Assembly (NCBI RefSeq): GCF_003026355.1
Contig: NZ_PYON01000011.1
Location: 1 to 64,000, forward strand
Direction: 5' to 3'
Origin: Photobacterium kishitanii
GTDB taxonomy: Bacteria > Pseudomonadota > Gammaproteobacteria > Enterobacterales > Vibrionaceae
Length of the DNA: 64,000 nucleotides
The number at the start of each line of letters is the position of its first letter. The first letter of the stretch is position 1. Shown piece after piece: positions 1-7,926 of this stretch. Below the pieces are notes generated by a model, which searched no databases, was not told where the DNA came from, and worked only from the letters and a program-made list of their open reading frames with translations. Both the position numbers and the translations under genes were made by a program.

Positions 1-127
1 AAGAGCAGGAAGAGCAGGAAGAGCAGGAAGAGCAGGAAGAGCAGGAAGAGCAGGAAGAGCAGGAAGAGCAGGAAGAGCAGGAAGAGCAGGAAGAGCAGGA
101 AGAGCAGGAAGAGCAGGAAGAGCAGGA
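1..127. repeat. Perfect 9-bp tandem repeat (about 14 copies), cut by the window edge
   Basis: The unit GAGCAGGAA is repeated without any mismatch from the first base to about base 127. All six frames are open through it. In plus frame 3 it reads Glu-Gln-Glu repeats that continue into a short unique tail. Perfect identity between copies points to recent slippage, so copy number is likely to vary between strains. The left end lies outside the window, so the true length is unknown. Confidence 0.95.
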
Positions 128-161
128 GAGCATCACAATACGGGCAAGGCACGCAAGATAA
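3..161 (+). CDS. C-terminal end of a Glu/Gln-repeat protein (partial)
   Basis: Plus frame 3 is open from the window edge to TAA at 159-161. It encodes about 41 residues of Glu-Gln-Glu tripeptide repeat followed by the tail SITIRARHAR. A rho-independent terminator at 244-290 lies downstream, which fits the end of a plus-strand gene. The start and any folded domain lie upstream of the window, so no function can be given. The repeat is open in every frame, so the choice of frame rests on the terminator and on the direction of the neighbouring gene, which converges on it. Confidence 0.4.
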   Translation, partial: EQEEQEEQEEQEEQEEQEEQEEQEEQEEQEEQEEQEEQEEQESITIRARHAR

Positions 162-243
162 GATAGATAAGAATATGGACATTGAAGCTTGTTAGCATAA
201 ACGTTTAAGTACGTAAGAGGATTGGTAATGAACCCGTTGCTAC

Positions 244-290
244 AAAAAAGCCCCAGTATCACTTTGAAGTGATGAACTGAGGCTTTTTTA
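244..290. terminator. Bidirectional rho-independent terminator
   Basis: AAAAAAGCC and GGCTTTTTT flank CAGT...ACTG and an inner ATCACTT/AAGTGAT stem. The A-run and T-run make it usable from both sides. It lies between the repeat ORF on plus and the symporter gene on minus. Confidence 0.9.
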
Positions 291-301
291 TTGGATGCTA
301 A

Positions 302-1702
302 TTACTGAACAGAGATTGGGTTACTATTTTCACGCTGTAATTTAAGGCTCGCAAAGTATTGCTGAGTTTCAGCAATTACAACATGACGCAGCATGACTAA
401 ACCAATGAGGTTTGGAATTGCCATTAAACCATTAACGATATCAGCAATGACCCAAATCATATCCAATTGCATGAATGCACCGCCAGCGATGAGCACTAAA
501 AATACTAGCTTATAAGGCATTATTGCTTTTACGCCGAATAAGTAAGTAATGCAGCGTTCACCGTAGTAGTTCCAACCCAAAATAGTGGTAAAGGCAAAAA
601 ACATTAAGCCGATTGAGACCATTAATGGGCCGTAATATTCAGAATGCAAACCAGTAGCAAAAGCATGTGTTGTCATTGTTGCACCGGCAAAATCACCTGT
701 CCATGCCCCTGTAACCACGAGGGTTAAACCGGTCATTGTACAAATAATAATGGTATCAAAGAATGTTCCTGTCATTGATACTAAGCCTTGGCGCACGCAT
801 GAATTAGTTTGTGCCGCTGCTGCAGCAATAGGAGCACTTCCTAATCCTGACTCATTTGAAAATACACCGCGAGCAATACCAGATTGAATAGCCAACATCA
901 TTCCAGCACCTACGAAACCACCTGTAGCGGCGTGGCCGGTAAAGGCTGATTGAATAACTGTTTCAATTGCAGCTGGTAGCGCGTGAAAATTCGTACCTAA
1001 AACAATTAGGCAAGCAATGATGTAGAAGCCAGCCATAAGAGGTACAACAGTACTCGCCACTTTTGAAATTGATTGAATACCTCCTAAAGTCACTGTTGCG
1101 ACTAATAGGGTTAATATAACAACGGTAATTTCTTTTGGCACACTAAATGAAATTTGCGCGGCTTCTACAATTGCATTTGCTTGTGGGAATGTACCAATAC
1201 CAAAACAAGCAACACCGACGGCAAAAATGGCAAATAGTTTAGCGAGCCATTTGCTACCAACGCCTTTTTCAAGGTAGTACATTGGACCACCAAGGATTTG
1301 GCCATTAGCATCGATTTCACGATATTTGACAGCTAATAAACATTCAGCATATTTGGTTGCCATGCCAAATAAAGCAGCGAGCCACATCCAAAATAGAGCG
1401 CCCGGACCACCGAGTTTGATTGCAGTTGCAACACCAACAATATTACCTGTACCTATTGTTGCAGATAAAGCGGTACATAATGCAGCAAAGCTTGATACAT
1501 CACCTTCGCCACGGCTATCTGGATCTTTTTTGCCACCAAAAACATATTGCAATGCTAGTGGTAGGTAACGGATCTGGATAAAACCAAGTCGAACTGTAAG
1601 GTATAAACCGGTACCTACTAATAAAATTAATAGAGGAGGTCCCCAAACGAAGCTATCTAATGTGCGTAGAAAATTAAAAATTGTGTCATGTAGTGGATTC
1701 AT
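302..1702 (-). CDS. Sodium:alanine/glycine symporter, AGCS family
   Basis: Inner-membrane transporter of about 466 residues and roughly ten or more membrane segments, predicted to import a small neutral amino acid with Na+. Family hallmarks include the GTGNIVGVATAI stretch near residue 85, LGGPMYYLEKG, and the GIARGVFSNESGLGSAPIA segment. The start is taken at the ATG whose complement ends at 1702 because AAGGAGGAAT sits just upstream; an upstream in-frame start would add seven residues. A tandem glycine riboswitch lies in the 5' leader. In V. cholerae the same switch controls an orthologous symporter gene (VC1422), so glycine is the likely substrate or signal. A second AGCS gene at 15905-17407 lacks this control. 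Confidence 0.93.
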   Translation of the reverse strand: MNPLHDTIFNFLRTLDSFVWGPPLLILLVGTGLYLTVRLGFIQIRYLPLALQYVFGGKKDPDSRGEGDVSSFAALCTALSATIGTGNIVGVATAIKLGGPGALFWMWLAALFGMATKYAECLLAVKYREIDANGQILGGPMYYLEKGVGSKWLAKLFAIFAVGVACFGIGTFPQANAIVEAAQISFSVPKEITVVILTLLVATVTLGGIQSISKVASTVVPLMAGFYIIACLIVLGTNFHALPAAIETVIQSAFTGHAATGGFVGAGMMLAIQSGIARGVFSNESGLGSAPIAAAAAQTNSCVRQGLVSMTGTFFDTIIICTMTGLTLVVTGAWTGDFAGATMTTHAFATGLHSEYYGPLMVSIGLMFFAFTTILGWNYYGERCITYLFGVKAIMPYKLVFLVLIAGGAFMQLDMIWVIADIVNGLMAIPNLIGLVMLRHVVIAETQQYFASLKLQRENSNPISVQ

Positions 1703-1785
1703 TATTCCTCCTTCAACGTACAAAGGAAGAGATATAGAACAACAGGTAAATGTTAGTTACAGAATGGCTTCTGGTTGCTGCTCTT

Positions 1786-2060
1786 ATCTCCTCTGTCCTT
1801 TTGCCTGAGAGTTTCACCGTAATATGCTACGGTTTGCTCCTTCGGCGCTCGATTTAACGAGTCTCTCCAGAGGCTCCTCCAATAACAGTCCATACCTATT
1901 GCATTACTGCAACCTGGTGCCTGAAAGATTTACGAATTAAAACATGATGGGATCATATCGCTTTTCGCTTACTTCTTCGGCGGGCCGACGTTTTATACCA
2001 TTATGGTATTCGTCATTGGCCGCTCTCCTGCTATCTTCATCGGAACTCATTTCGCCCGCA
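1786..2060 (-). promoter_or_regulatory. Tandem glycine riboswitch
   Basis: Read on the minus strand, two related aptamers follow each other. The promoter-proximal one is about 2058-1908, with the GGAGAGC core and a CAGGCACC return strand. The second is about 1880-1789, with GGAGAGACTC, GCCGAAGGAGCAA and CTCTCAGGCAAAAGGACAGAG. They are joined by a short linker, the cooperative architecture described for glycine switches. The symporter start lies about 85 bases beyond the second aptamer. Control is probably at translation or by an alternative fold near the AAGGAGG ribosome site; no intrinsic terminator is evident in the leader. Confidence 0.95.
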
Positions 2061-2089
2061 ATGTTAGGGGATAAAAATGTGATTGTCAG
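2061..2089 (-). promoter_or_regulatory. Sigma70 promoter for the glycine riboswitch transcript
   Basis: On the minus strand CTGACA (complement of 2084-2089) is followed after 17 bases by TAACAT (complement of 2061-2066). Transcription would begin at about 2055, at the first bases of aptamer one, which supports the call. Confidence 0.7.
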
Positions 2090-2233
2090 CAAAAAATTAA
2101 AAAAAAAAGCGCTTGCTGAATAAAATAAGCGTCAGTTGATAACAAATGGAATATTCCGTATAAAAATAAACCAGCTAAGACGATGGTAGTTATTGTGGCA
2201 TTATTCCTACTGATGATAATTTATACGCGAGAG

Positions 2234-3562
2234 TTAAGGGTTTAAGGTGCTATCAAGTACTGAAATTAATTCATTATTAGCGTCAGAGGTGATCTCCCAC
2301 CCAAATACCCCACCAAGTCCATGTTTTTTCGCATACTCGGCTTTAGCTTTTAGTGAACGTTTATCTTCAAAACTAATATATTCTCTATTTTTCTGATTAT
2401 AAAGTACTGCGGCCTCGGCATGCTCATCATAATAATAACGGTAACCTAATTTAGGGTTTTTAAGAAAATATTTACTGATATCGCTGTAATTAAAATATCC
2501 AGGATCTTTAATATCAGATCCTTTATTTGAACCACCGTTACTACTAAGACCTTCGAACTTATTGAGTGGTATTAAATCAACACCTTGCCATCCTCGGCCA
2601 TAAAAAGGGCTACCTATAATGATTTTTTGTTTTGCGACTTGTTTATTGATAAGCGTTTTTACTAGGTTATCTACAGAAGTATTATTTGGGGTGTTTGGTG
2701 TACTGTATAAGTTGCTATGATGACCAACCACGTTATTCCAGTTGCCTAAAAAATCAAAGCTCATTAAATAAAGTTGATCTAGATTTTTAGCTACATGAGG
2801 CCAATTAATACCTGGTAAGGTTTTCGTATCGGCATTGATGGCTGCCGAAAGTTGATAATGGCGGTTATTCTTATTACCGAGATAGTCTAATTTATGACGT
2901 AATTCTTCAATTAAAAGGCTATAAGCTTCTCGTTCTTGAATTACTTGGTCGTGCCCTTTGCCTGATAAACCATGTCCTCCTGGGTATTCCCAATCTATTT
3001 GAATACCATCAAAAAAATCATATTTAGTCATTAGTCCTACTGCTGTATCAATAAATGTTTGACGATAGATAGGGTTGGTAGCAACAGTATGAAAAGGTTC
3101 AGAGAGGGTCCATCCACCAAAGCTGGGTAGAATACTTAAATGAGGGTTTTTTTCAGATAATGCTTTTAATTGACCAAAATTTCCTTTGTAACTAACGTTA
3201 GATGCAGTTTCTCCAGTAAGTTTTATCTGTAATGCAGCATATTCATCGAGAATAATAGCGGTTCCAATCGGTTTATCTGCGCATTGGGTTTTGATTATTT
3301 TTTTGATGTTATCTGGCGATGAATTAACAGGGCCGCACACTGCTAGAAAAGCATAGATTAAATGAGTTAATTTTTCGGCAGGGATCATGCTTGCAGAGTA
3401 TGGATTGTTAGGCGTGTAAACTTTCCAATCTGGGTAGTAAGCAGCAACAACATAAGGTCGATCATGCTCAGTAGCATAACTAAGGTTTATTTGAGATAAA
3501 AAACCATAGGTTAAAAGAGAGTATGCTGAGAGTGTACGAGCTATAGCAGAAAGAGAGATCAT
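2234..3562 (-). CDS. Secreted GH18 chitinase
   Basis: A 442-residue protein with a short N-terminal hydrophobic signal ending near SYATEHDRP, then a single GH18 barrel beginning PYVVAAYYPDW. It is predicted to hydrolyse chitin or chito-oligosaccharides outside the cytoplasm. Barrel landmarks are LPSFGGWTLS, the catalytic strand FDGIQIDWEYPGG, LMSFDF and GGVFGWEIT. The catalytic Glu is present (DWE). The first Asp of the usual DxDxE trio is replaced by Gln (codon CAA), which is unusual. There is no recognisable chitin-binding module. It is transcribed away from the AraC-type regulator at 3926, a possible but unproved regulator. Confidence 0.9.
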   Translation of the reverse strand: MISLSAIARTLSAYSLLTYGFLSQINLSYATEHDRPYVVAAYYPDWKVYTPNNPYSASMIPAEKLTHLIYAFLAVCGPVNSSPDNIKKIIKTQCADKPIGTAIILDEYAALQIKLTGETASNVSYKGNFGQLKALSEKNPHLSILPSFGGWTLSEPFHTVATNPIYRQTFIDTAVGLMTKYDFFDGIQIDWEYPGGHGLSGKGHDQVIQEREAYSLLIEELRHKLDYLGNKNNRHYQLSAAINADTKTLPGINWPHVAKNLDQLYLMSFDFLGNWNNVVGHHSNLYSTPNTPNNTSVDNLVKTLINKQVAKQKIIIGSPFYGRGWQGVDLIPLNKFEGLSSNGGSNKGSDIKDPGYFNYSDISKYFLKNPKLGYRYYYDEHAEAAVLYNQKNREYISFEDKRSLKAKAEYAKKHGLGGVFGWEITSDANNELISVLDSTLNP

Positions 3563-3925
3563 TTATTTCTTAATTAAACTTACAAAATTATTTGTATTAT
3601 TAACCATATAGATAAAAATCATACATAGACTTGTTGTTATATTTTGATGTGAATCACAAAACTAATGCCAAGATCTAACATTAATTTTCTCAAGTATTTG
3701 GATGAAATATTGAGTTGATTATGCTGATAGTTGTATTTTTCATTAGCACATATTGATGTGAAAAGGCGATGGAATCTAATATTTAGAACAACAAATAAAG
3801 CCATTCTAAATTATTTTATTAATAGCATGTAATTATCTTCTTATTTAAAGGTATAAATGAGTTTTTTATATTTAAGACGCAATATTGGATAGCTAAGTGC
3901 GTTAGTTGTGATGTTAGGAGGTCAT
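3563..3925. other. Divergent intergenic region between chitinase and AraC-type gene
   Basis: About 360 AT-rich bases carrying both promoters. An 11-base palindrome TGTGAATCACA lies near 3650 but has only one base between the half-sites, so it is not a normal CRP site. Nothing else distinct was seen. Confidence 0.5.
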
Positions 3926-4630
3926 GTGATTTGGGTTAATTGCTGCTATAAAGAGAAATATACCAGTGTTAAGAATAATCTTGTGAAATATCATAATGTG
4001 TTGGAAGTATCACCTTATGAACTATTATTAACAATGACTGGGTATGAATTGATTTTCATTGAAATTGAAAACTCACAATCTAATGGCTTTAAATTATTAC
4101 GTATTATCAAGCAACGTTATCCTACTGTAAAAATTGTTATTGTGTATCATGAGTTAGACTCTGAATTAGCGATTGTTGCATTGCGTGCTGGTGCAGAAGA
4201 TATTTTGGTCGCTAGTGCGAATAGACAAAAACTTGATAGTTGTTTAAGCCGTTTACATACGCATAAAGAAGATATAGTTATTGATGATGATATATCGCAG
4301 CGTGAACGTTCAATATTACCGGCATTATCTATTATCGATAACGATATTAGTGCACCATTGCGAGAAGAGGAGCTTGCTAAAGCCTGTGATTTTTCAGCAA
4401 CATATTTTTCCCGTTTATTTCACACCACGATGGGAGTGACACTGAAACAATATATTATTCAAAAGCGGTTAGATTTAGCTTGTGGATTACTAAGTGCAGA
4501 TCATGAAAAAATAGCATCGGTTGCTACTTCAGCAGGATTTAAAGATGTCTCTTACTTTTCGCGCGTATTTAAAAAACATATCGGATGTTCACCGGGGAAA
4601 TTTCGCTCAAATAATTATAAAGGATCATAG
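3926..4630 (+). CDS. AraC-family regulator with a degenerate receiver domain
   Basis: About 234 residues. The C-terminal 95 carry the two helix-turn-helix motifs of AraC/XylS proteins (LAKACDFSATYFSRLFHTTMG and VATSAGFKDVSYFSRVFKK). The first 110 or so resemble a response-regulator receiver fold: alternating strands and helices, and a GAEDIL segment. The phospho-acceptor Asp position reads FIEIEN (Glu), the N-terminal acidic pair is missing and the conserved Lys is not found. It is therefore probably not switched by phosphorylation. GTG at 3926 is preferred because AGGAGG precedes it by four bases; GTG 3908 and ATG 3911 are also in frame. A gene for a membrane J-domain protein follows 74 bases downstream. 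Confidence 0.8.
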   Translation: MIWVNCCYKEKYTSVKNNLVKYHNVLEVSPYELLLTMTGYELIFIEIENSQSNGFKLLRIIKQRYPTVKIVIVYHELDSELAIVALRAGAEDILVASANRQKLDSCLSRLHTHKEDIVIDDDISQRERSILPALSIIDNDISAPLREEELAKACDFSATYFSRLFHTTMGVTLKQYIIQKRLDLACGLLSADHEKIASVATSAGFKDVSYFSRVFKKHIGCSPGKFRSNNYKGS

Positions 4631-4704
4631 TAATTGGATGATCATTTACAGGTTATAGAGGAGTTGTTTATAATTATCGTCTCTTTCTTTTGATGACTTG
4701 ATTA

Positions 4705-5736
4705 ATGACAACATTTCATGAATTACTTGGTACTGATGATCGCTGCTCAAAAGCAGAAATAAAGAAAAAATATCGACAATTATCAGTTAAGTTACATCCA
4801 GATAAAGGTGGTTCTCAAGCATTAATGCAAATGTTGAGCATGGCTTACCAACAAGTAAGTAAAGGAAACGGCAATAAAAAATGTTCAGATATAATGATTG
4901 TAAATGATAATGACAGAGAGGAGGGTCGACAACAAGTCGCTGATTTAAATAAAAAAATATCATTATTAATTAAAGAAAAAAACCAGTTGCAAGCGTTGAT
5001 TGAGCGTTATCAACAACAGGCGAGTGATGCGTATAATGCTGGTGAAAATCAGGCACAACAGACATTAGTTTTATTGCAAACCACTAATAAGCGTCTTAAT
5101 GAACAACTTCTATTGTTACGTCGCCAAATCGAAGAGAATGAAATTAATCCGTCTTCATCTAACAAGAGATTAAACAAACAATTTGCTGTGATGATATTTT
5201 CAGTGTTAATCATTGTTGTTATTTTTTTGGGATGGTTTATTTGGCATTATCAATCTCAATATATACAGCCTCAACCTTTAGATTTGAGACCTACTCCGGT
5301 TACCGTTCAAGTAAAAAATGTAATAGCAACACAGGCAACAACGACGGAAAATATTGATGTCATAAGCGGTGCTGATAAAATAATGATGACAGATACGGTG
5401 GGGTTATGGCAACAGCGTTATTATGAAGGTACTCGTCAACCTTATATTGCGGTTCGTAGTCTTAATGGATCTTATATAGTTAAAGATTGTCAGGGAACAT
5501 TTAGTTATTATTCTAATCGTTCTCATAATATGGCACGAGTACCTGCAAATTTAATTTTTAGCGCTAATGACCGCCAATTTTCAGTGTATCGAATACCTTA
5601 TGGTAATGGGTCGAGTGATCAACAATGGTTAAATAGTCAGAGTCTAAGTATTAATAATAATATTTTTAGTAATAATGGTTATAAATCAAGTTCATTAGCG
5701 TTAGCAGCAGTGTGTAATAATACCGTACCATTTTAG
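4705..5736 (+). CDS. Membrane-anchored J-domain protein
   Basis: A 343-residue protein. Residues 2-50 form a J domain with the HPD tripeptide at 31-33 (VKLHPDKGG), which in this family stimulates the ATPase of an Hsp70 partner. Residues about 65-150 are rich in Gln, Glu, Lys and Leu and should form a coiled coil. One membrane segment follows near 163-187 (MIFSVLIIVVIFLGWFIW). The last 155 residues lack known motifs and would face the periplasm, since the J domain must be cytoplasmic. There are no G/F or zinc-finger regions, so it is a type III J protein. No clear ribosome site precedes the ATG. Two Hsp70-family genes lie about 17-23 kb away at 22510-27380. Confidence 0.85.
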   Translation: MTTFHELLGTDDRCSKAEIKKKYRQLSVKLHPDKGGSQALMQMLSMAYQQVSKGNGNKKCSDIMIVNDNDREEGRQQVADLNKKISLLIKEKNQLQALIERYQQQASDAYNAGENQAQQTLVLLQTTNKRLNEQLLLLRRQIEENEINPSSSNKRLNKQFAVMIFSVLIIVVIFLGWFIWHYQSQYIQPQPLDLRPTPVTVQVKNVIATQATTTENIDVISGADKIMMTDTVGLWQQRYYEGTRQPYIAVRSLNGSYIVKDCQGTFSYYSNRSHNMARVPANLIFSANDRQFSVYRIPYGNGSSDQQWLNSQSLSINNNIFSNNGYKSSSLALAAVCNNTVPF

Positions 5737-5799
5737 TTACTGTGGTTATTTTAAACCTCTAGTACTATAACTAATAGCAATTATATAAAGGAATATTAA

Positions 5800-6402
5800 A
5801 TGGATTTATCGTCGTACCAAGGGATTATTTTTGATATGGATGGCACTTTGGTTGATTCAATGCCTGCTCATATTAATGCATGGCAACAAACATGTGCTGA
5901 TTTTGAGTTACCGTTTGAGCGTGATTGGTTTTACGCAATGGGTGGTTCGCCAACCATTAATACTGCAGTAGCGCTATTAAAAAAATACGACATTGATGCA
6001 GATCCACAATTATTGGTTACAAGTAAACTGCGTTATTTTGATGAAATAAAACATAAGGGCGATATTATTCCAGCTACGTTTTCGTTATTACAGCAGCAAA
6101 AGGCGCTGCATAAACCGATTGCTATTGGTACTGGATGTTATCGACATCATGCTTTAGAAATACTTTCTACTTCAGGTATTTTACCGTTGGTAGATGTTGT
6201 CGTAACGGCTAATGATGTCCAGCGACACAAACCCTTCCCCGATACATTTTTAGAAGCGGCAAGGTTATTGGGCGTACCAGTCTCACATTGTGTGGTGTTT
6301 GAAGATACTGAATTAGGTTGCCAAGCAGCACATGCCGCGAGTATGGATTGTTACCTTGTTCGTGATGGGATTATTAGTGAGTTTAGAGCCTTTAAACGAT
6401 AG
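5800..6402 (+). CDS. yqaB: HAD-family sugar phosphatase, YqaB type
   Basis: A 200-residue cytoplasmic HAD hydrolase of the beta-phosphoglucomutase subfamily. Motif I is FDMDGTLVDS near residue 11, motif II is GTGCYR, the HKPFPDTF segment carries the motif III Lys, and motif IV is VVFEDTELG. It matches E. coli YqaB along its length. YqaB dephosphorylates fructose 1-phosphate and 6-phosphogluconate. The ribosome site AAAGGA lies upstream of the ATG. A terminator follows at 6424-6447. A fructose PTS operon lies at the other end of the window, but no direct link is implied. Confidence 0.88.
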   Translation: MDLSSYQGIIFDMDGTLVDSMPAHINAWQQTCADFELPFERDWFYAMGGSPTINTAVALLKKYDIDADPQLLVTSKLRYFDEIKHKGDIIPATFSLLQQQKALHKPIAIGTGCYRHHALEILSTSGILPLVDVVVTANDVQRHKPFPDTFLEAARLLGVPVSHCVVFEDTELGCQAAHAASMDCYLVRDGIISEFRAFKR

Positions 6403-6423
6403 GGTTTAGTCATTTAAATAAAT

Positions 6424-6447
6424 ACGCTATCCTTGTAGCGTTTTTTT
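6424..6447 (+). terminator. Rho-independent terminator after yqaB
   Basis: ACGCTA, loop TCCTTG, TAGCGT, then seven T residues. Confidence 0.85.
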
Positions 6448-6466
6448 ACTTATTAGTGATGTCATT

Positions 6467-6916
6467 ATGACTAACCATTCGTCACGTAAACAGCCTCAAC
6501 ATCAATTATCTGAAACACGTTTTTGGATTCAGCGTTTAAGCAAAACAGCTATTCGAGCAGCTCATATTTTAGGTGTTGCTATCTCCAGTGGTGGTTTTAT
6601 TTTCCACCTTGATAAAGCGTTATGGCTTAATTGGTGGCTATTAGCGATGTTCAGTGGTGGATTGATGATGGCACAAGAAATTTATCGTTCAAAGTGGTGG
6701 TTAATTCAGCTTAAAGGCGTGCTGACATTTATCAAGTTAGGGCTATTAGCATCAATTATTCTGATCCCTCAACAACAGCCTAATATTTATATTATCGTCT
6801 TATTACTTTCTGTCTTTATTGCTCATGGCCCCGCGGCATTAAGACATTACTCGATTTGGCATCGATGTGTTATTGATGAGCCAAAAGGGATGAGAAAAAA
6901 GAGTTTGAATGGGTAA
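6467..6916 (+). CDS. Small integral membrane protein of unknown function
   Basis: 149 residues with a basic, Gln-rich N-terminus and about four hydrophobic segments (ILGVAISSGGFIFHL, WWLLAMFSGGLMMA, GVLTFIKLGLLASIILI, IYIIVLLLSVFIAHG). No catalytic motif was recognised. It sits between two terminators, so it is probably transcribed alone from a promoter within or next to the upstream terminator. Inner-membrane location is inferred from the hydrophobic profile. Confidence 0.75.
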   Translation: MTNHSSRKQPQHQLSETRFWIQRLSKTAIRAAHILGVAISSGGFIFHLDKALWLNWWLLAMFSGGLMMAQEIYRSKWWLIQLKGVLTFIKLGLLASIILIPQQQPNIYIIVLLLSVFIAHGPAALRHYSIWHRCVIDEPKGMRKKSLNG

Positions 6917-6956
6917 TAAAAAACCGTTAGTTGACTTCGTCGCTAACGGTTTTTTA
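6917..6956. terminator. Bidirectional rho-independent terminator
   Basis: AAAAAACCGTTAG pairs with CTAACGGTTTTTT around a 12-base loop; strong stem with A and T runs on either side. Confidence 0.9.
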
Positions 6957-7026
6957 TTACAACAGAAGCAGCAAAAAAGAATCACAGTTAGTACACTGAA
7001 GAGTATGAATGAAAAAAGGAGTCGGA

Positions 7027-7743
7027 ATGATTAAATATGGGGCGTTATATTTATTATTTACGATCATTTTTGCTGGCACTGTCATGATAGCTGATCGAAT
7101 TCATAAGAATCAATTGCTTAAAGAAACAAAAGATTCTGTTTATTTAGATACAGATAAAGAGCGTGCAACATTTGCAGCTGATATTGTACGTAAATATATT
7201 TTAAAACCTGATCAACTTTTTCCTGCCGATGAAAATGGGTTACCGCCGTACCGTTATGGGTATGCTGATTTAAATAATAATGGCAGTGATGAAGTGTTTA
7301 TTATTATGCAAACAGATGAGTTTTGTACTAAAAATGGCTGTCAGGGGTACCTTTTTAGCCATACTCAGAAAGAATTAGCCAGTTGGAAAAGCATTTATCG
7401 ACCTATTTTAATCGCTGATGAATCTCATAATGGTTGGCGTGATATTTTGATTGGCAATGATAATAAAATGCACCGTATTGAGTATATTGCAGGTGCTTAT
7501 CAAACAGACTTAGCTAAAGCCCCTGAGTTTAATAATCGTCAACAAGCATTAATTGCTGTTGGATTAGCACTTGATAGTAAATATTATCGCAATGGTGGTA
7601 GTAATTTAGCCCTAAATTATTCTCAGCCTATATTTGACTGTCAGCAATGTTTTTTGTTTAGTTTTAATCGTTATGATGAATCAGATAATGACTTTTATTT
7701 ATCCGTAAATACCAAAGATAAAACGGTAACGACTTACCCTTGA
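7027..7743 (+). CDS. Membrane-anchored protein of unknown function
   Basis: About 238 residues with one N-terminal hydrophobic segment (YGALYLLFTIIFAGTVMI) that should act as an uncleaved anchor or signal, leaving about 210 residues in the periplasm. It carries a calcium-loop-like stretch DLNNNGSDEVF, as in FG-GAP/VCBS-type repeats, and two CxxxxC or CxxC-like cysteine pairs (CTKNGC and CQQC). The ATG at 7027 is preferred because AAAGGAG lies five bases upstream; an in-frame ATG at 7009 would add six residues. No family was recognised. The AcfD-like gene follows after 183 bases. Confidence 0.72.
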   Translation: MIKYGALYLLFTIIFAGTVMIADRIHKNQLLKETKDSVYLDTDKERATFAADIVRKYILKPDQLFPADENGLPPYRYGYADLNNNGSDEVFIIMQTDEFCTKNGCQGYLFSHTQKELASWKSIYRPILIADESHNGWRDILIGNDNKMHRIEYIAGAYQTDLAKAPEFNNRQQALIAVGLALDSKYYRNGGSNLALNYSQPIFDCQQCFLFSFNRYDESDNDFYLSVNTKDKTVTTYP

Positions 7744-7926
7744 AAAAAGTGTATCTAATTGTTTCAACTTGTAAGATTTTAATTCATTGTTTTTCAAAGG
7801 CTTATGTTTTTTGTGCGTTATTTTAAGAATTATGTATTTTACAAAAAAATACGATTGCTTATAGCTATAGTTCAGTATATATATTCCCATAATAGATATA
7901 ATAAAAATTAATTATGGAAGTTATTT

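Noticed and set aside
3640..3665. CRP site TGTGAATCACA upstream of the chitinase gene
   Set aside because: The half-sites are separated by one base; CRP needs six.
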